Source: Synechococcus sp. MW101C3
Lineage (GTDB): Bacteria; Cyanobacteriota; Cyanobacteriia; PCC-6307; Cyanobiaceae
Direction: 5' to 3'
DNA length: 64,000 bases
Assembly: GCF_002252635.1 (NCBI RefSeq)
Contig: NZ_NQKX01000008.1
Location: 164,110-228,109, forward strand
The notes beneath the pieces were generated by a model. The model searched no databases. It was given only the letters and a program-made list of their open reading frames with translations, and was not told the DNA's origin. A program made the translations under genes and the position numbers. Position 1 is the stretch's first letter. Each line of letters begins with the position of its first letter. This document shows, one piece after another, positions 7,545 through 15,276 of the stretch.

Positions 7545-10500
7545 TCAGTCAGCAAGGATCTGCCGGCAGCGCCCACAGATCCGACCGCTCACCCCTGGCG
7601 CCAGGGTGTGCTCCTCCACATCGGTGGTGTAGTGCCAGCAACGCTCGCACTTCTCGCCGTCGGCGTGGGCGAGCCGCAGCCTGAAGCCGCCACCGGTGTC
7701 GTTGCTGTCGTCGCTGGGAGTGTCGCCATGGTCTTCGGCCAGCACCACCGCCGGCGCCGCGCCCTCCAGCTGCACCGCCGACACCAGCAGCCAGTCGGCC
7801 AGGTTGTCGACCTCCGGGTGGGCGCTGCTCTCCAGCAGCTCCAGGGCCTCGGCCAGAGCGGCATCAACGCCGCTCAGCTGCACCTGTGCCTCCAGCGACG
7901 CGCCCAGGGCACCGGCACTGCGGCAGCTTTCCAGCTGCCGGTTCACCCGGGCCCGCAGGGCCAGGATGCGCTCCATCGGCGCCAGCAGCTCCGGCGCGCT
8001 CCACGCGGCCGGGGCGGTGGGCCAGCCACGCTCGAACACCGAGGCTTCGGCCACGGGATAGGGCAGGTTCTGCCAGATGTCCTCCGCCATGTGGCACAGC
8101 ACCGGGGCGATCAGCCCGGCCAGCCGCTCCACCACCAGCTGCAGCACCGTCTGGCAGCTGCGGCGGCGGAAGGACCCGGCTGCGCTCACGTACAGCCTGT
8201 CCTTGGCGATGTCGAAGTAGACGTTCGACAGGTCCACCACGCAGAAATTCTGCAGTGCCTGGAAGAAGCGATAGAAGGCGAAGTTGTCGAAATCGGTGCT
8301 CACCGCCTCAATCAGCGCAGCTGTGCGGTGCAGCATCCAGCGGTCGAGCAGGGGAAGCTCCGCCAACGGCACCGCGTCGCCTCCTTCAGCGCGGGGCCGT
8401 GGGTCGAAATCGTGCAGGTTGCCGAGCAGATAGCGGGCCGTGTTGCGCACCTTGCGGCTCACATCCGCCAGCTGCTTGACGATCCCCGGACCCAGTGGCA
8501 CATCGGCGGAATAATCCACCGAACTCACCCACAGCCGCAGCACATCGGCGCCGTAGGCCGGCTCCTGCTTCTCATTCTTGCCGCCCTCCACCAGCACCGC
8601 CGGATCCACCACATTGCCCAGCGATTTGCTCATCTTGCGGCCCTTCTCATCGAGGGTGAACCCATGGGTGAGCACCCGCTTATAGGGGGCGCTGCCGTTC
8701 ACGGCCACCGAGGTGAGCAGGCTGCTCTGGAACCAGCCGCGGTGCTGATCCGAGCCCTCCAGATACAGGTCGGCGGGGTAATTGAGGGGTGTGGCGGGTG
8801 GCTGCTGGGACCCCTTAGCGGCTGCGCTGGTTGAGGGCTGACCAGGGGTTTCGCTCGCTTGAGGGTCCTCAGTGGTGGTTTCGCCGGTCTGCAGGCCGCC
8901 CAGCACCGCCGCCCAGGAAGAGCCGGAGTCGAACCAGACGTCCATGGTGTCGGTGCCCTTGCGCCACAGATGCGCCTCGGCGGCATGGGCAGGGGGCAGC
9001 AACTCGGCTTCCTCCTTCTCCCACCACACATCCGAGCCGTGGGCGGCGATCAGTGCCTGGATGTGATCGAGGGTGGCCGCATCGAGCAGCACCTCGGCCG
9101 TTTCGCGGTGATAAAACACCGGGATCGGCACGCCCCAGGTGCGCTGGCGCGAGATGCACCAGTCGCCCCGTTCGCGCACCATCGCCTCGATGCGGTTGCG
9201 GCCACTGGCCGGCAGCCAGTCGACGGCGGCGATGGCGTCCAGCGCCTCGGCACGAAAGCCCTCCACCGAGGCGAACCACTGCTCGGTGGCCCGGAAGATC
9301 GTCGGTTTCTTGGTGCGCCAGTCGTAGGGGTAGCGGTGCGCGTAGCTCTCCTGCTTGAGCAGGGCGCCGGCCCCCTCCAGGGCCGAGATGATCGCCGGGT
9401 TGGCGTCCTTCAGCACGTTCAGGCCGGCGAACGGGCCCGCCTCGGCGGTGAGCGTGCCGCCTTCGTCCACCGGGCAGAGCACAGGCAGGCCCGCCTTGCG
9501 GCCGGTGTTGAAGTCGTCGACGCCATGGCCCGGCGCCGTGTGCACCAGGCCCGTTCCCGCTTCGGTGGTGATGTAATCGCCGCCGATCACCACGGGGCTG
9601 TTGCGCTCCATCAGGGGATGGCGATACACGACCCCTTCCAGCTCGGCCCCCTTCAACGACAGCAGCGGCTCCAGCGGCAGCGCCAGGCTCTCGCGCAGGC
9701 TCTCCACCAATGCCGTGGCCACGATCAGGTGGCGGCCCGGCTCCACCCGGCACACCGCGTAATCGAGCGCCCCGTTCACCGACACCGCCAGGTTGGCGGG
9801 CAGGGTCCAGGGGGTGGTGGTCCAGATCGCCACAGCCAGGGCACCGGCAGCCGGTGTGGTGGCCGCCTCCGCGCTGGTGAGGCCGATGGCGGTGAGGCGT
9901 GCGCCCAGCCCCGCCGGCAGCTCCACCACCGGAAACGCCACGTAGACGCTCGGGGAGGTGTGGCCGTCGGGGTATTCCAGCTCCGCTTCAGCCAGGGCGG
10001 TGCGGGAGCTGGGGCTCCAGTGCACCGGCTTGAGGCCCCGGTAGATGTGACCCGCCAGCACCATCTGGCCGAAGACACCGATCTGGGCGGCCTCGTAGTG
10101 CTTCTGCAGGGTGAGATAAGGCTGGTCCCAGTCGGCCCAGATGCCCCAGCGGCGGAAGCCCGCCTTCTGCCCCGCCACCTGCTCGAGCGCATAGGCGTGG
10201 GCGCGGCGGCGCAGCTCGATCGGCGTGAGCCCGCGACGCTCCTCGCTGCCCATGCCCTGCAGCACCTTGAGCTCGATCGGCAGCCCGTGGCAGTCCCAGC
10301 CGGGCACGAAGCGCGCCCGTCGCCCCTTCAGCAGGGCGTACTTGTTGATGATGTCCTTGAGGATCTTGTTGAGCGCATGCCCCACGTGCAGGGCGCCGTT
10401 GGCATACGGCGGCCCGTCGTGCAGGGTGAACACCGGCCCGGGGTTGCTGCTGCTGAGCCGCTCGTAGAGGCGCTGCTCGGCCCAGAACGCCTGCAGTTCG

Positions 10501-10628
10501 GGTTCACGCGTCCTGGCGTTGGCCCGCATCCCGAAGGGGGTCTGCAGCAGGTTGAGGGTGTCCTTGTAGGACACCGGCGGGGCGGTCACGGCGCCTGGGG
10601 CAGCAACCGGGATTATCGGCCCCGGCAT
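7545..10628 (-). CDS. ileS: Isoleucyl-tRNA synthetase
   Basis: Charges tRNA-Ile with isoleucine; 1027 residues, slightly longer than bacterial enzymes of this class because of a proline/alanine-rich start and inserts. The class I signatures are present: HVGH at 81-84 (HIGH motif, in a GALHVGHALNK context) and KMSKS at about 665-669. Editing-domain text (TTPWTLPANLAV, DYITTEAGTGLVHTAPGHG) and the C-terminal zinc finger (CERCWHYT and CGRCRQIL) are visible, which is the pattern of the bacterial IleRS1 type. A low-complexity insert (PSTSAAAKGSQQPP) precedes the LYLEGSDQHRGWFQ region. The ATG at 10628 was taken; a GTG 13 codons later is possible. Confidence 0.97.
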   Translation of the reverse strand: MPGPIIPVAAPGAVTAPPVSYKDTLNLLQTPFGMRANARTREPELQAFWAEQRLYERLSSSNPGPVFTLHDGPPYANGALHVGHALNKILKDIINKYALLKGRRARFVPGWDCHGLPIELKVLQGMGSEERRGLTPIELRRRAHAYALEQVAGQKAGFRRWGIWADWDQPYLTLQKHYEAAQIGVFGQMVLAGHIYRGLKPVHWSPSSRTALAEAELEYPDGHTSPSVYVAFPVVELPAGLGARLTAIGLTSAEAATTPAAGALAVAIWTTTPWTLPANLAVSVNGALDYAVCRVEPGRHLIVATALVESLRESLALPLEPLLSLKGAELEGVVYRHPLMERNSPVVIGGDYITTEAGTGLVHTAPGHGVDDFNTGRKAGLPVLCPVDEGGTLTAEAGPFAGLNVLKDANPAIISALEGAGALLKQESYAHRYPYDWRTKKPTIFRATEQWFASVEGFRAEALDAIAAVDWLPASGRNRIEAMVRERGDWCISRQRTWGVPIPVFYHRETAEVLLDAATLDHIQALIAAHGSDVWWEKEEAELLPPAHAAEAHLWRKGTDTMDVWFDSGSSWAAVLGGLQTGETTTEDPQASETPGQPSTSAAAKGSQQPPATPLNYPADLYLEGSDQHRGWFQSSLLTSVAVNGSAPYKRVLTHGFTLDEKGRKMSKSLGNVVDPAVLVEGGKNEKQEPAYGADVLRLWVSSVDYSADVPLGPGIVKQLADVSRKVRNTARYLLGNLHDFDPRPRAEGGDAVPLAELPLLDRWMLHRTAALIEAVSTDFDNFAFYRFFQALQNFCVVDLSNVYFDIAKDRLYVSAAGSFRRRSCQTVLQLVVERLAGLIAPVLCHMAEDIWQNLPYPVAEASVFERGWPTAPAAWSAPELLAPMERILALRARVNRQLESCRSAGALGASLEAQVQLSGVDAALAEALELLESSAHPEVDNLADWLLVSAVQLEGAAPAVVLAEDHGDTPSDDSNDTGGGFRLRLAHADGEKCERCWHYTTDVEEHTLAPGVSGRICGRCRQILAD

Positions 10629-10684
10629 TCCCCGGCGGCAGCGGTGTGGTTGCGTGGAGGTCGCTTCTGATCCTGCGAGCAGGC

Positions 10685-11689
10685 TCAGCGGGCGCTGGGT
10701 CCGGTCGGAGGATCGCCAGCCAGATTCGGGGGCTCGGGTTCGGCGATGGGCTCCGGCGTCCGCTTGTGGTCGGTGCGGGTTTCGGTGTCTGCAGCCGCCG
10801 TGGCGCTGAGGCTGAGGTCGCCGGCGGGGATGCCCTGAGCGTCTGACTGGTACGGGGCTGGGCTGGGGTGAGTGGTCTCTGGGTCGTGATCGGCTGAAGG
10901 TTCGTTGCCGGCAACTGGCTCTGCGGAACCTGCGGGAGCACCCGCTGCAGGGCTCACCGGCCCAGGACTCTCCTGGGCAGCACCTGGCTCTTCAGCACTT
11001 GGCTCGGCAGTACTCACCGCTGTGGTGCCTGCCGGATCCGGCGCCGTTGCCGTCTCCGCGGTTTCCGTCCCCGACGGCGGGTCCTGATCGGCGGCGAGTG
11101 CTGCGCGCACGCGGGCGTCCACCTCTGCGAAGTCGCTCACCACCGCCAGCGGCGCTTCGGGGGCGTCAGCGGCCGGCGCTGGCGGAGCGGGAGCCGTGGG
11201 GGTCTCTGCGCCGGCAGGTTCGGGTCGCACCCAGCGCTTGGTGGTCTGGGATGGCTTGGCGGTGGTGGTCCTGCTGGAGAGGCTCGCGGAGACGGCGGCG
11301 CTGCGTTGCTTGAGCCAGCCGCCCAGCGCCATGGCCCGAGAGAACAGCAGCCCGCCGAGGGCGATCACGGTGGTGCCCAACTGGTTCAGGCTCGTCTGCC
11401 ACCGCGCTGCAGACCAGAAGCCCTGGCGTTCCTCCTCGCTCAGCTGACGCCAGCGGCTCTGGCTCACCTCGGTGCTGAGCCGCCCGATCAGCAGCCCGCC
11501 GCAGAGCACCGCCAGCATCGGCGCGCCACTCAGCCGCTCGGCACTGGTGACCAGCACCAGGCCCAGCAGCAGCACCACCGCGCCCCAGAAGGCATCGCGC
11601 GGGCGGCTCAGCTCCGGCACCAGCAGCGGCAGGAGCAGCAGGGCGAGGCCGGCGAGCAGGGCCAGGGTTCCACCGAGGGTGGCAAGCAT
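10685..11689 (-). CDS. Ycf66-like membrane protein with low-complexity tail
   Basis: A 334-residue protein. Residues 1-75 contain two or three membrane helices (MLATLGGTLALLAGLALLLL, then AVVLLLGLVLV and MLAVLCGGLLIG) separated by PELSRPRDAFW. This arrangement recalls the N-terminus of Ycf66 proteins of cyanobacteria and plastids, but the match is by memory and weak. After a short amphipathic region the last ~200 residues are rich in Ala, Pro, Glu and Thr and look disordered. The ATG at 11689 puts the first helix at the N-terminus; the longer frame up to 11749 runs into tRNA-Leu. Function unknown. Confidence 0.7.
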   Translation of the reverse strand: MLATLGGTLALLAGLALLLLPLLVPELSRPRDAFWGAVVLLLGLVLVTSAERLSGAPMLAVLCGGLLIGRLSTEVSQSRWRQLSEEERQGFWSAARWQTSLNQLGTTVIALGGLLFSRAMALGGWLKQRSAAVSASLSSRTTTAKPSQTTKRWVRPEPAGAETPTAPAPPAPAADAPEAPLAVVSDFAEVDARVRAALAADQDPPSGTETAETATAPDPAGTTAVSTAEPSAEEPGAAQESPGPVSPAAGAPAGSAEPVAGNEPSADHDPETTHPSPAPYQSDAQGIPAGDLSLSATAAADTETRTDHKRTPEPIAEPEPPNLAGDPPTGPSAR

Positions 11690-11743
11690 GGCTGTCGCAG
11701 CAGGGCGGCCCCATTCTGCGCCGCTGATTACAGTCGGTCCGCT

Positions 11744-11825
11744 GCCCACCTGGCGGAATTGGTAGACGCGCTGGTTTTAGGTACCAGTGGCTTCGGTCGT
11801 GGGGGTTCAAGTCCCCCGGTGGGCA
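11744..11825 (+). tRNA. tRNA-Leu (UAG anticodon)
   Basis: An 82-nt class II tRNA. The acceptor stem pairs GCCCACC (11744-11750) with GGTGGGC (11818-11824), discriminator A at 11825; CCA is not encoded. The anticodon stem CTGGT/ACCAG encloses the loop TTTAGGT, giving anticodon TAG at 11778-11780. A variable arm (TGGCTTCGGTCG region) and the T-arm GGGGGTTCAAGTCCCCC follow. UAG reads the CUN leucine box. Confidence 0.97.
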
Positions 11826-11861
11826 TGGCGCAGGCAACATGGACATGACAGGGAAGACGGA

Positions 11862-13691
11862 TTGACGAAGCCGGCGCGCACGTGGCTGCTCGGGGCGCTG
11901 GCATTGGTGGTGGTGCTGCTGGCCATGGGGTCGCCGCTGCGGGCCACGCCGGCGGCCGTTCAGATCCCCTCACCGGCGCGCCCCACCTTCACGGCCTCAC
12001 CGCCCTCCCTCGATCGCGCCACCTCGATGGTGGCGGCCGGCAGCTACGAGGTGGCGATCGTGCGCATCCTCGGCATTCCCACCCTGATGGTGGCGTCGCC
12101 GGTGGTGGGAAACGGCAACGGAACTGGCAACAGCAACGGCCATGGCAGTGACGCGGAGACTGGCCCCGATGCGGAGCGCCGCGCCCAGGTGATCGAGGGC
12201 AACCTCCGCTTGCTGTACAACCCCACCGCCCTCTGCACCAACAGTGAACGGCTGGCCGAGTGGAGCCTGCTGCGGGCTCTGGGGGCCAACGATCCCGCCT
12301 GTGAGGGCGGTCTGACCGATGGCGTGCGTGCCGCCTCCGACGACCTCACGGTGGAGGTGCGGCAGCTGCCCACCGGCGCCGTGATCCTCGAGGCCACGGT
12401 CCCGGAGCGGCCCCAGCCGCTGCCGCTGCTCACCGTGACCTTTGCCGACGCCACCATGAACGGCACCACCGCGCTGGAACTGGGCCGGCGTTGGCAGGAG
12501 CGGCTGCAGAGCCGCCTCCGCTACGCCCGCCAGGCGCTGCTGCCGCAGAGCCTGCGCCAGCGGTTGATGCTCTGCCTGCTGGCCATGGCCCTGGTGCTGC
12601 TGCTCACCGCTGGCACCTTCTGGCTGTGGCGCCGCAACCGCCTGGCCATCGCCACGCTCAAGGCGCAAGTGGCGGCCCCGGCGGCGTTCGCGCTGGCGGC
12701 TCCGGTGGCGTCAGCAGCCCCAGCGGCGGCCGCCACGCGCGGGCTGCGCCTACAGCTGTTCGAGGCGCTGAGCGTCGTGCTGCTGGTGCTCGTGCTGCTG
12801 CAGCTGATGACGGTGGTGGCGCTGGGCCTGATGGCCATTCCCGGCGGCGTGCCGCTGGCCCTGGAGGTGCTGCTGCAGCCAGCGCTGGTGGCGATCAAGG
12901 TGCTGGTGTTCGCGTTCACGGCGCTGCTGGGCCGCGCGCTGGTGTCGTTTCTGCTGGATCAGTGGGCCGCCAGTGGCCGGGTGCCCGCCGACCAGCTGGC
13001 CCGCCGCGACCAGCGCCATCACAGCCTCGAGCGCATCTTCCACCGGCTGGTGGATCTGGCCTGCATCGCCATCGCTGCCGGCTGGGTGGTGGTGGGCATC
13101 CCCGGCGTGCGCGAAACCTCTGCGTCGTTCCTGCTGGCCGGCGGCGCCGTGCTGGGCGGCCTGGCCATCGTGTTCCAGGGGCTGCTGCGGGATTTCGCCG
13201 CCGGCCTGGCGGTGCTGCTGGAGGATCGCTACGCCATCGGCGACTGGATCGAGATCGGCGACATCGAAGGCGATGTGGTGGATCTGAGCGTGCTGAGCAC
13301 CCAGCTGCGCTGCCTCGATCAGCGGGTGGCGGTGATTCAGAACGGTGCCTTCGACCGGGTGGTGAACCACACCAAGATCCGCTCCGGCAAGTTGGTGGAG
13401 GTGCTGCTCTCCCATCGCATCGGCGACATCAACACCGTGCTGGCGGTGATCGCCGAAGAACTCGACGCCCTCGGCCGCGATCCGCTCTGGGGGCCGCTGC
13501 TGCTGGCGGCCCCCTTCCTGCGCGGTGTCACCGGCACCGGCCCGCTCGGGATCACCGTGAGCATGCTGCTCACCACCCAGGCTGGTCAGCAGTGGGCGTG
13601 CAGCCGTGAGCTGCAGCGGCGCCTGCTCGACCGCCTCCAGCGGGAACGGATTCCCCTGGCTTCTCCCGCGCCTGTGTTGGCGTCGGACTGA
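11862..13691 (+). CDS. MscS-family mechanosensitive channel
   Basis: A 609-residue inner-membrane channel that opens under membrane tension and protects against hypo-osmotic shock. It starts with a hydrophobic signal/anchor (TWLLGALALVVVLLAMG), has a ~200-residue periplasmic region, then membrane helices at about residues 225-245, 290-315, 330-355 and 390-450. The pore-helix/beta-domain text VLGGLAIVFQGLLRDFAAG, RYAIGDWIEIGDIEGDV and the following NGAFDRVVNHTK are diagnostic for MscS. TTG at 11862 is the likely start: GGGAAG lies just upstream, and the longer frame would begin inside tRNA-Leu. A Gly/Asn-rich insert (GNGNGTGNSNGHG) lies in the N-terminal domain. The C-terminus is short. Confidence 0.9.
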   Translation: MTKPARTWLLGALALVVVLLAMGSPLRATPAAVQIPSPARPTFTASPPSLDRATSMVAAGSYEVAIVRILGIPTLMVASPVVGNGNGTGNSNGHGSDAETGPDAERRAQVIEGNLRLLYNPTALCTNSERLAEWSLLRALGANDPACEGGLTDGVRAASDDLTVEVRQLPTGAVILEATVPERPQPLPLLTVTFADATMNGTTALELGRRWQERLQSRLRYARQALLPQSLRQRLMLCLLAMALVLLLTAGTFWLWRRNRLAIATLKAQVAAPAAFALAAPVASAAPAAAATRGLRLQLFEALSVVLLVLVLLQLMTVVALGLMAIPGGVPLALEVLLQPALVAIKVLVFAFTALLGRALVSFLLDQWAASGRVPADQLARRDQRHHSLERIFHRLVDLACIAIAAGWVVVGIPGVRETSASFLLAGGAVLGGLAIVFQGLLRDFAAGLAVLLEDRYAIGDWIEIGDIEGDVVDLSVLSTQLRCLDQRVAVIQNGAFDRVVNHTKIRSGKLVEVLLSHRIGDINTVLAVIAEELDALGRDPLWGPLLLAAPFLRGVTGTGPLGITVSMLLTTQAGQQWACSRELQRRLLDRLQRERIPLASPAPVLASD

Positions 13692-13780
13692 TTGGCCAGG
13701 ACGCTGGGTTGGCCCCAATCGCGGCAGCGGCGGCCTTCGATCGTTCGGCAGTTGTGAAGGGCGATCCTTTCTTCAGGCGA

Positions 13781-14185
13781 TCACCAGTTGCGGAAGGCCC
13801 CGCCCCCGCCCCCGTTGACGAAGCCGCCGCCATAGCGGGCATTGACGAAGCCACCGCCGCCGTTAACGAAGCCGCCGCCGCCGCCGCCGTAATAGGGGTG
13901 CCCATTGACGAAGCCTCCACGGTTGGCCGCGTTGGCAAAGCCGCCCCGTCCGCCATTGGCAAAGCCGGCTGCCAGCAGGGTGGGATCCTCCGTGCCGTGC
14001 CCATGGCTGACGAGGCCCGCGTCCAGGCCGCCATGGGCGCGGAAGGCGGTGGCGATGCGGCGCAGACGGTCCTCAACTGACGCCTCAGGATGGGAGGCAA
14101 CCGGCGCGGCGGTGGCGACTGGCAGGGTGAGCGCCGCCAGCGCCAGCAGGAAACCCAGCACGCCGGCTCGGGAGTGAATGCTCAT
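13781..14185 (-). CDS. grrA: GrrA/OscA-type glycine-rich RiPP precursor
   Basis: A 134-residue precursor peptide. Residues 1-27 form a signal-like hydrophobic segment; VEDRLRRIATAFRA (37-50) matches the conserved leader helix of this family; the C-terminal half is a glycine-rich core. The core has seven aromatic-X-Asn triads: F75-A-N, F83-A-N, F92-V-N, F106-V-N, F113-V-N, F122-V-N and F131-R-N, ending in Trp. In known systems a radical SAM enzyme (GrrM/OscB) joins the aromatic ring to the third residue of each triad as a strained cyclophane. The start ATG overlaps the stop of grrP (ATGA at 14185-14182), so translation is coupled. No GrrM gene is in the window. Confidence 0.88.
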   Translation of the reverse strand: MSIHSRAGVLGFLLALAALTLPVATAAPVASHPEASVEDRLRRIATAFRAHGGLDAGLVSHGHGTEDPTLLAAGFANGGRGGFANAANRGGFVNGHPYYGGGGGGFVNGGGGFVNARYGGGFVNGGGGGAFRNW

Positions 14186-15183
14186 GGTTTTGCTTCCGGA
14201 GTGGTGTCAGCTGGGACGCGAATCTGCTCATTGGTGAGCAGCACCATCTGAAAATAATCTTTGATCACTTGCGGTGGCAATTCCAGAATTCCACTGGGGC
14301 CCAACCAGCGATTCACGCTCTCAGTGGCATCACGATTGCCGTTGATATAGCCCTGAAGCAACTTGGCTATCGCCAGGTTCATCAGGTTGCGGAAGGTGGA
14401 ATTGTTCTCCGGAATGATGCACCCCACCGCATAGCGCTGCAGTCCCACCCCGGGCACCAGTGCCAGACCCTTGGCGCCTGTTTTCGCCACGGCGCCTGCC
14501 AGCAGGATGGAATCGCCAGCCAGTGCCTCCACCCGGCCCGCCTGCAGCGCTGCAACGGCGGCATCGATCTCGGTGAGGGGCACCCGCACCGCCTTGGGCG
14601 CATAGCTCTTGATCGTGGCATCACCCAGCGAGCCGGCCAGCACACCGATCCGCTTGCCTTGCAACGAGGCGGCCGTGCCATCGAGCCCACCACTGCGGGT
14701 GAGCAGGCGGATTCCCGACAGGCTGAAGGGGATCGAATAGTCGACGAACATCTCCCGCTCCCAGGTGAACTGGACGCCGCAGGCCAGGTCGGTCTCGCCG
14801 GTGTGCACCTGTTTGAACAGGGTGTTCGCGTCGGGGGCGGCAGTGAACGCCAGCCGCACCGGACGGTTCAGGTAAGTGCTGGCTTCGGCGGCGATCCGCT
14901 CGGCCACATCAATCGACAGGCCCACCAGCTGGCCCTTGCCGTCCACGAAGGAGTAAGGCACCAGGTCGGTGCGGCCGCCCATGGTGATCACGCCGGTGCG
15001 CGCCGCCCGCTCCAGCACGGTTTCGGCGCGGGCGTTGACTGGCCACACCCAGGCGGCAAGCAACGCGGCTGTGCACCACGCCAGCGACGGCCAGCGACGG
15101 CAGGGTTGTGAACGGCCGCCTGGGCGGCGAGGCAGGCAGGACAATCCTGGATGGCGGTGTGATTTCACCGAATCTGGCCCCAC
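14182..15183 (-). CDS. grrP: GRRM-associated orphan periplasmic substrate-binding protein
   Basis: A 333-residue type 3 solute-binding protein with a secretion signal (a run ending in WPVNARA) and the amino-acid-binding-protein layout: TGVITMGGRTDLVPYSF, then VGLSIDVAERIA, ACGVQFTWEREMFVDYSIPF and KRIGVLAGSLGDATIK. No permease or ATPase is adjacent. NCBI describes just such an orphan binding protein as a companion of glycine-rich radical SAM-modified peptides (GRRM family), which fits the coupled grrA. It may bind the mature peptide or a ligand of it; that is inference. The frame opens with GTG at 15183; a GTG at 15168 is equally possible. It is divergent from the selD fusion. Confidence 0.85.
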   Translation of the reverse strand: MGPDSVKSHRHPGLSCLPRRPGGRSQPCRRWPSLAWCTAALLAAWVWPVNARAETVLERAARTGVITMGGRTDLVPYSFVDGKGQLVGLSIDVAERIAAEASTYLNRPVRLAFTAAPDANTLFKQVHTGETDLACGVQFTWEREMFVDYSIPFSLSGIRLLTRSGGLDGTAASLQGKRIGVLAGSLGDATIKSYAPKAVRVPLTEIDAAVAALQAGRVEALAGDSILLAGAVAKTGAKGLALVPGVGLQRYAVGCIIPENNSTFRNLMNLAIAKLLQGYINGNRDATESVNRWLGPSGILELPPQVIKDYFQMVLLTNEQIRVPADTTPEAKP

Positions 15184-15276
15184 TTGCCGAATCCTGCCAC
15201 CCGTCAGGCGGCGGCAGGGGATTTGTTCACGGCCCGGGCGCGGTCACAATGGCGCCATCTGCGCCCGACGACGCCC

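Noticed and set aside
8859..10670. 603-codon plus-strand frame opposite ileS
   Set aside because: Same antisense effect; no recognisable motif.
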